Positions 55,831 to 64,000 of a stretch of 64,000 nt of DNA are shown one piece after another. The notes beneath the pieces are model-generated. The model had not been told where the DNA came from. It made no database searches and saw only the letters and a list, made by a program, of their open reading frames with translations. How positions within the stretch are numbered: the stretch's first letter is position 1; every line of letters begins with the position of its first letter. Source of the DNA: Ancistrus triradiatus (lineage: Eukaryota; Chordata; Actinopteri; Siluriformes; Loricariidae); NCBI GenBank assembly GCA_025084515.1, contig JAJAGP010000094.1, positions 1 to 64,000 of the forward strand. Direction: 5' to 3'. A program made the translations under genes and the position numbers.

Positions 55831-55984
55831 GCTCTCAATAGAATAACTCCATTGCTGAAGATGATTGGAATTCATATACAGATCAGATCATTTATGTTGC
55901 TTAGGCCAACGTTGACTTTCATTTAAGAGTTTATATGCAGTTACTTCTGGGATATTGATGTGGTGAGTTAAGTGGGGGGCACAA

Positions 55985-57762
55985 CATGTGCACTCTGGGA
56001 GCAACAATGAGACGACCCCCAAACCAGGAATGGTTTAATAGGTGGAGGTCATTGACATTTTGTCCCTCGTCGTCTTTTCTGGCTGATTTTTCACTAGTTT
56101 TGCAGTTGGCTAGGGTACCTGGACCCTACAGAGGTTGCACAGGTAGTCCAACTGCAGGATGGCACATCAATACATGCCATTGCCAGAAGGTTTGCTGTGT
56201 CTCCCAGCACAGTCTTAAGAGTATGGAGCAGTGTTAAGTTTGACAGCAAATTTTAATTTAGTTTTAGTTAGTCTTTTGACTAAAATGTAAATTACATAAT
56301 TTAGTCATCTGAATTGGTTTTAGTTTTAGTCTAGTTTTTGTCGACTAATTATAATAATATTATAGTCGACTAAATCTACAGTAGCTTGTAAATGTTGCAA
56401 CACGTAAATGCTTTTTTTTACTTTTTCCTTTTAAGATGAAACATCTACATGCATGCATTGGTAATAAAAGTATACATTAAAGTGGTTATTACTCAAATTT
56501 CCACCATAGATCTGCTTCACACTCGGTGTGGACATTCAGCAGATATTCTAGAATAGAATCAAGTTGGAATGAATGATATATTATAGGATCTAATTGAGAT
56601 ATAAGCTCAGGTCTATATGGATGCATTATAATAGCTGTATACATTAAAGTGGCCACCAAAACTCATCATTTCCACCATAGATCTGCTTCAAACTCAGTGT
56701 GGACACTCATGAGATATATTGTAGAATAGAATCAAGTCAGAATAAATGATATATTATGAGCTTTATTAAACATATAAGATTGGATACATGTGCATGCTCC
56801 TCCAGCAGGCCACTGGTGTCAATGTGTCTGACCAAACAATCAGAGACAGGTTTCATGAGGGTGGCCTGAGGGCCCGACGTCCTGTTGTCAGCCCCGTGCT
56901 CACTGCCCAGCACCATAGAGCTCGATTGGCATTCGCCATAGAACACCATAATTGGCAGATCTGCCACTGGCGCCCTGTGCTGTTCACAGATGAGAGCAGG
57001 TTTCACCTGAGCACATGTGACAGAGGTGACAGGGTCTGGAGACACCGTGGAGAACGTTATGTCACCTGCAACATCATTCAGCATGACCGGTTTGGTGGTG
57101 GGTCAGTGATGGTCTGGGCATATCCCTGGAAGGACACACAAACCTCAACAGGCTAGATAACGTCGCCCTGATTGTTATTGGGTATCGGGATGAAATAATT
57201 GGACCCATTGTCAGACCCTATGCTGGTACAGTGGGTCCTGGGTTCCTCCTGGTGCACGATAATGTGGTGAGTTTGATACCATTGACTGGTTCCCCCGCTC
57301 GACTGACCTAAATCCAGTAGAACACCTATGGGACATTATGTTTCGGTCCATCCGATGTCGCCAGGTTGCACTCCAGACTGTCCAGGAGCTCAGTGATGCC
57401 CTGGTCCAGATCTGGGAGGAGATCCCCCTCAGGATGCCATCCGTCTTCTCGTTAAGAGCATGCTCCGATGTTGTGGAGGCATGTGGAGGCCATACAAACT
57501 ACTGAGTACCATTTTGAGTTGCTTCATTGGAATTTCGGCGAAATGGACTAGCCTGCTGCATCATTTTTTCACTTTGATTCTCGGGGTGTCTATGAATTCT
57601 ACCCTCTGTAGGGTGATCATTTTCATTTCCATCAAACGATGCGGCATCCTTTTGTTTCTAACACATTACCCAGTCCATATCAGTAAAGATATTCTGCATG
57701 TTTTTTTCACATTGAGATCTGATGTGTTATCAAAGTGTCCCTTTAATTTTTGAGCAGTGTAT
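55985..57762 (+). mobile_element. Tc1 family H, split by another repeat
   Basis: The front part (55985-56225) has ACCTGGACCCTACAGAGGTT and GATGGCACATCAATACATGC, coding the first helix-turn-helix (QDGTSI ... ARRFAVSPSTVLRVW). After foreign sequence (56226-56785) the main frame 56788-57156 resumes: LLQQATGVNVSDQTIRDRFH, RPVLFTDESRFHLSTCDRGD (first Asp) and QHDRFGGGSVMVW. Later, LLVHDNV (second Asp, then a deletion) and NPVEHLWDIM (Glu) lie in other frames. The right terminal repeat ends at about 57762 (TTTGAGCAGTGTATA). The left terminal repeat was not found. Confidence 0.82.
56226..56785. mobile_element. Unclassified repeat inside Tc1-H with internal direct repeats
   Basis: Starts with TTTTAATTTAGTTTTAGTTA and TTTAGTCTAGTTTTTGTCGA-type sequence seen in many fish repeats. 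It contains two direct copies of about 115 bp (56471-56583 and 56640-56757) sharing CCACCATAGATCTGCTTC and AGAATAGAATCAAGT and ending ATGATATATTAT. It replaces some 150-200 bp of the H gene. No coding capacity. Confidence 0.6.
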
Positions 57763-59845
57763 ATGCATTGTGTTTATTAAGTTTATTTGAAGGTGACCCG
57801 CCACAAACAGCATCTTCCTCACACTCTACCAACGTTCATCCGCCCAGCTGAAGTGCCACGACACAGAATTCGAGCTGAAGTAGAAATTTCAAAATGAAGC
57901 AGTGTTATAAAATAAATAAATCATTATTTGAACGGAATACATCCCACACACAGAGAAATATGCAATGCAAAGTCCCATACAGTCAAATAAAATAATAATG
58001 CACTGGTTTGTGTTTGTGTTTTGCTGGAGTAGAGGACGCAACATTTCAGAAACGTCCAAGTTTCTCTGAATAACAGGCTGTATTATTAAACGGAGTACTT
58101 GTTGAGAGCAGTTTCATTTACTTCTTTTTTTTAAGTGATATATAACTCTTTAGTTAATACTTGAATTAAAGTGCAGTCATATTTAATGACGCTTTTTGTG
58201 TCTTCCGGACGTTACGCACACTACGCGTAGTCTGGACCAGGTGTAAATTTTGTTTGTACTTGCTAACATTTTGGGACTACAAACATTTTCCTGAATGCGG
58301 TCATTGATGGAAAAAAGTGTTCTGATTGTTCTGATTTATGTTTATAGATGTTGTCAAGTATGACGTTAGTCCAAACTTGATTTAGACTCAATACCATACA
58401 CATAACACAACAAAAATAAAGCCAACAAGATTACAGTTATGATTGTTCACAGTCAATGATTAGCATTGTAATAGCAGGGTTTGCCTGTGTCAGCTGTGAC
58501 TGTAAAAGGATTGTGGATTTCTGGGAAAATGTGTAGCGTTTAAGAGTGCTGTCAGACGTACTAGTGTTCTGGTGTTTAATTGGTCATACCTAGAGGGGCA
58601 TACAATTTTCTACAAGAGCATAACTTACGGAATATCAGAGGCATAGTCCTTTAGAGGTACAGAACTGTTCTGTTCAGCCTTCACCAGGTCACACATGAGC
58701 TCCCTTCCCCTTATGTAAAATCGGTCATGTTGAACTGGGCACATTTTCAATTTGCTTAGTATTAAGGTGTCACAGTTCGACAAATTTAATCTAAATTTAA
58801 TTTGAATTCTCATTTAGAAAGTTTTCTCCCATCAGTTTTCCACTGTGTTGAATAATACAGCGTGATTTTCACCATTTTCTCACAACTTAAAGAATAAAAT
58901 GGTAGCGGTAAGGGTTGGGAACGATGACCTTTAGTGATTTATGAGTACGATGCACATGGTTGTTTAGTGTTAATGTTCATGCTTTATACTCTCACCCATA
59001 TAACAACTTCTCAGTTTATTAGCACTGCTGCCAGTCTCGCACCACTAAGGGAAAAAATGTATTAGGACATTTTGCCTTCCCTCTTTATGATTTACATAAA
59101 ACATCAACAAATGGTTCACACTGACTCTATAATGAGACAAATTCTGCTTTAATTCGCATGATCTCCACTTAACTGTTGCCATGTTTGTGTTTAGTCCGTT
59201 GTTAGTTCTGTGTAGAAAAACAGCCACACCAGCTGATATGTGGTAATAATTTGCATTCAATGACATTTCAGTTTGTCCGCTAAACGTTATTGCTGTAAAC
59301 AAGCATATAGACCTTTGATTGTTTTCCCCATTTGGGGCTGCAGTGCCACGTGCATGCTACTGGTGTATACTAGTACAGTTAATTATATTAATGATATATT
59401 AATTGTCCACTTACATAACTGTTTGATCAGAAATAGTGGAAATAGTTGAGCTTTGCATTGAGGCTAGAGTTGAGGTGGGTTTTTGGAAGCTGGTGTATAA
59501 TAAATGGTCAGGTTAATTAAAGCAAGTGCTAGGTTAATTTGAACATAGTTTCTGTTGGAGCTCTTCTGCATCATTAGTGTACTTTACAAGTGCAGTTCTT
59601 TCTAGAGATCGGAACAGAGGATTCATTACTACGGGTGGTGCTGGTAAGGCAGGGCAACAACAGCAAACGCAGCTCAATAGTGGAGATAAGGATTCGCAAT
59701 AGCAATTTTTCTTAGTTTACTCTCATGGCCTACCTTGTGGAAAGAATAGTTCTTATGTGTGTATACATTATTAGCAAGCTTGGTAAAGAAAAAAGTTGAT
59801 TAAACCAACCTTTACTATCATAACGGCACAGCATCATTTCCTGTA
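57763..59845. other. No gene or element recognised
   Basis: Two kilobases without recognised ends, domains or SINE boxes. Short frames only. Confidence 0.45.
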
Positions 59846-61323
59846 CAGGTACTCTCCGATATACGATGGGGATACGTTCCGATAAATCCATGGTAGGTTG
59901 AATTTATCGTAAATCGAGGAGTTTAAAATATACTGTATACAGTGGGGCAAAAAAAACATTTAGTCAGCCACTGATTGTGCAAGTTCTTCTACTTGGTCAA
60001 TAGCAAAAATTCAACTCAATACTTTGTAACATAACCTTTGTTGGCAGTGACAGAGGTCAAACATTTCTTGTAAGTCTTCACCAGGTTTGCACACACTGTA
60101 TCTGGTATTTTGGCCCATTCCTCCATGCAGATCTCCTCTAGAGCAGTGATGTTTTGGGGCTGTCACTGGGCAACACGGACTTCAACTCCCTCCACACATT
60201 TTCTATATGGCTGAGATCTGGAGACTGGCTAGGCCACTCCAGGACCTTGAAATGCTTTTTACGGAGCCACTTCTTCGTTGCCCGAGCGGTGTGTTTGGGA
60301 TCATTGTCATGCTGGAAGACCCAGCCACATTCCATCTTCAATGCTCTCACTGATGGAAGGAGGTTTGGCTTAAAATCTCACGATACATGGCCCCGTTCAT
60401 TCTTCCCTTAACACGGATCAGTTGTCCTGTCCCCTCTGCTGAAAACTAGCCCCAAAGCATGATATTTGCACCCCCATGCAGCACAGTAGGTATGGCGTTC
60501 TTGGGATGCAACTCTACATTTTTCTTTCTCCAGTTGAGTTTTCTATTTTGGTTTCATCTGACCACATGATATTCTCCCAGTCTTTTTCTGGATCATCCAT
60601 ATGTTCTCTGGCAAACTTCAGATGGGCCTGGACATGTACTGGCTTAAGCAGGGGGACACGCCTGGCACTGCAGGATCTGAGTCCCTCTCGGCGTAGTGTG
60701 TTACTGATGGTAGCCTTGTTACGTTGGTCCCAGCTCTCTGCAGGTCATTCATCAGGTCCCTCCATGTAGTTTCGGGATTGTTGCTCACCGTTCTCATGAT
60801 CATTTTGACCCCACGTGATGAGATCTTGCGTGGGGCCCCAGATTGAGGGAGATTATCAATGATCCCTTAACTCCCTTATATCATGCAGTGCTGAGTGGAG
60901 GAGAGTATTGTAGTGTATAGTGTACATTAAACACTTGTAAAACACTTAAACTAGAGTTGTGCGAAGTCATTAATAAAAAGCTTATTTTACAATAAATTAT
61001 TTAATATCTCATGCAATTTATTGAATGATGTATTGAAAGTGAAAGACAAAAAATGATTATTGCACAACCACGCTTTTTCTCACTACATTTCCCAGCACTC
61101 ATCACTCCTGCCATGTCATTCCCTATGTCACACACTGCTGAATTCCTCATCCGACTGCGGGAGAGTACTGCGTATATTGCGTAACACATGCTCGGGCATA
61201 TTCGAAATTTTTAAATTTAGAATACAGTCAATTCTGCTCAATGTGTATTTATATTTATTGTTGGATTCCCATCATAAAGTCGAAATATTGTAAGTCGGGC
61301 CATAATAAAATGGTGAGTACCTG
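59846..61323. mobile_element. MITE with CAGGTACTC ends, split by Tc1-B
   Basis: The left end CAGGTACTCTCCGATATACG at 59846 and right end GGTGAGTACCTG to 61323 share a 9-bp inverted terminal repeat. Subterminal text of the type TATCGTAAATCGAGG occurs on the left and GAAATATTGTAAGTCGGGCC on the right. Without the Tc1-B insert (59938-60861) the element would be about 550 bp. A partial second copy lies at 46180. Non-coding; hAT-like by look only. Confidence 0.65.
59938..60861 (-). mobile_element. Tc1 family B, copy 4: left end and minus-strand gene, right end lost
   Basis: The left terminal repeat TACAGTGGGGCAAAAAAAAC at 59938 is cut short after about 55 bp (CTTCTACTTGG) and jumps into the C-terminal coding region. 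Minus-strand transposase remains run to 60861. They include MRALKMECGWVFQHDNDPKH (second Asp), WPSQSPDLSHIENVWRELKS (Glu present) and, near 60780, the RTVSNNPETTWRDLMND region. Many frames are shifted. The sequence stops before the first helix, and MITE sequence resumes. Confidence 0.87.
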
Positions 61324-61559
61324 CAATGCTTGTTGAGAATAGAAAATGCAAGGAATCAAGCAAGTAATCACTCCTCAATACAGAATCTAGCTAGACCCTA
61401 GTTTTGGACTCTGTTTTTCAACTGATCTCTCAGGATTTCAGTAGGGTTTCAGTGAGGCATATGGTTTGGCTGTTTTTTAATTGTGTTGTCATTGTGGATT
61501 TTTAAATAAGTATTGGATCAGTTATTGCGGGAAAAGACAGATGAGCCAGATTTTCATTT

Positions 61560-61770
61560 AGACCCTACTAGTGAGTCACTGATCCATAGTGCTATGAATC
61601 CTGGAAAGGTTTCCTGGGCTACTGAAGCAAAAAACATCGCAGATTCTCCACCATTATTAACAGGTGGAAATAGGTTCTTGTGTGTATAACCATTCTTTTT
61701 TTTTCAGCAAACCACATTTCTTTTCTGCTTCATCTGACTGTAGAACATGGCTCTGGAACTGTGGGGCAGC
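61560..61770 (-). mobile_element. Tc1-like fragment (family L)
   Basis: Read on plus: CACCATTATTAACAGGTGGA, CAGCAAACCACATTTCTTTT and CTGCTTCATCTGACTGTAGA resemble the reverse strand of a Tc1 transposase around the first Asp (family: TTTGGTCTCATCTGACCAYAG). Very decayed. Confidence 0.4.
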
Positions 61771-63191
61771 AGTGCTCCATTATACTGCCTGCAATGCTTA
61801 AACAGGTGTTTAATTAATTTGTCTTTCTACTTTAACTTTACATGAGGAAAAAAAAAAAATCTGCCAGTGTAGATAGACTTTGAGATCTTCCCACAATACT
61901 GCTCTGAAGATCTTAGGTGAGTAATTCATGTCAATTAAAAAGATCTCGGTAGATAAAAACTTTTTTTATTGAAATCACTGTCAGAAAGATTAAAGCTCCA
62001 GAGGTTGAGAACTGAACGTTGATCATTTGAATATAGCTCAACAGATCTGGTCTGAACTTACAATAGCATGGCAAGCACTGTTTCTTATAAATGGAGAAAA
62101 ATGTTTGTATATGAGAAAATCAGTTTAAGTATAAGTGTGATATACTGGATGGGAAAAAATGAAAAAAAACCTTGGGGAAGGGAGTAAAGGACTCGCCAGG
62201 GTCCAGCATCTCCATATGTACACAAAACATTTGCATAGTTAGAGCTGACTATTAAGAGATATTTGAGTCTCAATTAAAAAATAAGTGTCAAACACTATTA
62301 AAGCTCCTTTTATTATTTGCAGGTGTCTAGTATTGGAAATATTTTTTTCCAATACTAGTCTTTTCTTTCTACAGGAAACCATTTAATGACTAGATTATGT
62401 TATGTAAAACAGGTCATTGACCGGACTTTACCATAGTCACAGTGTATTTTAACAAGAAAACTGCATACAAACACTATGTAAATGCGTCAGCTGGACCTCG
62501 GAAAACTACTCAGCATCTGAAACCCAAACAACTTATTCACACGATGGAATATAAACATAAATAAACATACCTCGCTGGCTGCAAACACGCAAGAGGAAAT
62601 GAGTCCACTTGAAGAAACACTACTTTCCAGAACAGGCAATGCAATATTACATTTTAAACGCTTTAAACCTTTAAGTAGGTAATTTCAGCAGGGCGGTACT
62701 GGTAGGAAGTCACATGACCGGGGCTCGGCACTTCTAGGTTCATGTAGGTCAAGCCTTAGTGTTAAGCAAAGTACAAAATTTTCTATTTAACATCTTCATA
62801 CAAATAAAGAAAATATCAAAGTTTGACATAAATAATATTTATGGCATTTATGGCATTTATGGCATTCAAGTTAAACCTTTTTTATTTTGACCAGCTGTTT
62901 ATGCCAAATGTCCAGAGTTAAAACCCAGATTTTTATTTCCTATTATAATTGAATATAATTGGTAAGACCTCAGTTAATAAAGCAAATGGACATTTGCTTG
63001 GACCTTTGTTAAATGGCGCTTACATGAACTGCAGTTGGTCATGTATTGATGTTAATCCCCACTAAAAACTGGAATTGTGAAGGTTTATTGTGACTGTTGC
63101 TCAATTGCAAGCGTTTCCATTCAGAGTTTTGTCAATATAGCATATTTTGTCCACTTTTTTACCTTTTGTTTTGGCTTCTGACAGTGAGTAT
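61771..63191. other. No gene recognised; small repeats
   Basis: Contains a 12-bp perfect hairpin at 62327-62358 (CTAGTATTGGAA, 8-nt loop) and three tandem ATTTATGGC units at about 62837-62865. Otherwise AT-rich. Confidence 0.5.
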
Positions 63192-63372
63192 AAATTACAT
63201 TACAATTTGTCATTTAGCAGAAGCCCTAATCCAGAGCGATTTACACCTGGTTCAATCTTACAATGCAACCAATTGTGGGTTAAAAGCTTTGCTCAGGCAC
63301 CCAACAATGGCAGCTTGGCAGAGGTGGGATTTTAACCCTGGTACATTTGGTCCAGAGTTCAGTACTTAAAAT
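63192..63372 (-). mobile_element. tRNA-derived SINE, family 1, copy 4
   Basis: Minus-strand copy. Body CCAAGCTGCCATTGTTGGGT and tail CTCTGGATTAGGGCTTCTG when reversed. The B box is damaged (GGTTAAAATCC), and the head is cut after it. A pogo-like element begins 9 bp further on. Confidence 0.8.
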
Positions 63373-63380
63373 TTTGTAAT

Positions 63381-63956
63381 TACCGTATTTTTCGGGCTAT
63401 AAAGCGCACCGGGTTATAAGGCGCGATATCAATAATCGATTGCTAACGGGTCTATGTTCATACATAAAGCGCACCGGGTTATAAGACGCATGAAATGAAA
63501 CAAAACTCTTAAGTTCCGTCGGAAGCTCAGTTTGGTCTTTACCTGGCGCAGGGCGTCTTCTTGCTTCCTCCACTTCCGTACCATTGATTCGTTAATGTTG
63601 AATTCTCTCACAGCTGCTCTATGTCCATGTTGTACTGCGTGACTGATAGCGTTGTGTTTGAAATCCGCTTAGAAAATAAATGAATGAATGCACACACCCT
63701 AAATGCTGAAGCACATACCGTATTACTCCGCTATGCTCCTGACTACGGTGGCCGTAAGCTTCGTAACTTACCAAGACCGTGCTAAAACATTTTGACAGAT
63801 TTATGAGCTCTGTGTACCATCTACAATCGGTTCTAGGTCAGAAAGCTCAACCAGAATTAATTCATACATTAGACGCACCGCATTTTAAGGCGCACTGTCG
63901 ATTTTTGAGAAAATGAAAGGATTTTAAGTGCGCCTTATGGTCCGAAAAATACGGTA
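63381..63956 (-). mobile_element. Short pogo-like (Tc1/mariner) element
   Basis: Terminal inverted repeats start TACCGTATTTTTCGG at 63381 and end CCGAAAAATACGGTA at 63956, both with TA at the tip. About 27 of 31 terminal bases match. Subterminal copies of AAGCGCACCGGGTTATAAG recur in direct orientation at about 63402 and 63466, and a relative lies at 63871. The interior keeps only the start of the transposase gene. It is a 576-bp deletion derivative of an element that in full length is several times larger. Confidence 0.9.
63480..63660 (-). pseudogene. Pogo-like transposase, N-terminal DNA-binding domain
   Basis: The minus-strand frame reads ADFKHNAISHAVQHGHRAAV, then REFNINESMVRKWRKQEDAL and RQVKTKLSFR before running into the terminal repeat. 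The pattern matches the CENP-B-type N-terminal helix-turn-helix of pogo/Tigger-like transposases (family: FKLKVIxxAxEHGNRAAAREFNVNESMVRxWRKQ). No ATG is left in front. The second DNA-binding domain and the DDE domain are deleted. The conserved residues are nearly intact, which suggests a fairly young loss. Confidence 0.8.
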
Positions 63957-64000
63957 CCTACAGTCCCAATCTCCAAATGAATGTAAATGTGCATGCATCA

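Noticed and set aside
1..64000. CRISPR array, bacterial operon or defence system
   Set aside because: No spaced identical repeats with unique spacers, no bacterial-type gene density; the repeats are eukaryotic transposons.

Overview
This window reads as teleost nuclear DNA packed with dead transposons. It holds at least ten kinds of Tc1/mariner element, with hAT-, PIF/Harbinger- and pogo-like remnants, tRNA-derived SINEs, foldback MITEs, one Ty3/gypsy reverse-transcriptase scrap and (TG)n tracts. This mix is typical of bony fish. An otophysan such as a catfish is my guess from the style of the Tc1 and SINE families, and it is not proven. I found no convincing host protein-coding exon, no tRNA or rRNA gene, no CRISPR and no bacterial-type operon. 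The window is therefore probably intergenic DNA or a long intron.

Tc1 families are lettered here. A has termini CAGTGGTGCTTGAAAG. B has CAGTGGGGCAAAAAAG. C has CAGTGGTTTGAAAAAG. D resembles the salmonid/zebrafish Tdr1-SALT group. E carries the motif QQDNARPHTARVSQ. F has CAGTACTGTGCAAAAG. G has TGCTTAGCCAAA. H ends in GAGCAGTGTAT. I, J, K and L are fragments. Family names beyond Tc1 rest on remembered motifs; no database was searched.

Layout: 0-9 kb holds a hairpin-forming tandem array, a SINE, then D, E, D and three A copies. One A copy carries a foldback insert, one carries a SINE, and one is an internally deleted copy with both ends. 9-15 kb holds a gypsy RT fragment, a SINE and a C element. 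15.7-18.9 kb holds the fullest A copy and a mosaic of I, J, A and a foldback half. 19-24 kb is repeat-poor. 24.3-29.2 kb holds a B/A chimera, a hAT-like MITE and a B deletion derivative. 33-40 kb holds A, a hAT-like element, C, and an F element with a nearly full B inside it. 41-47 kb holds E, a Harbinger-like transposase remnant, a Chapaev-like zinc-finger transposase remnant, G and A. 48.8-49.4 kb is a CpG-rich, LTR- or promoter-like block. 49.6-57.8 kb holds E, I, two abutting foldback elements and H split by another repeat. 59.8-64 kb holds a MITE split by B and a short pogo-like element beside a SINE.

Every transposase copy carries frameshifts, stops, deletions or lost catalytic residues, so none looks autonomous. 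The longest clean piece is a 125-codon frame for an A-family DNA-binding domain without catalytic domain (47386-47763). The main scientific content is the nesting order, the chimeric junctions and the deletion derivatives. I did not find a credible new multi-gene system.
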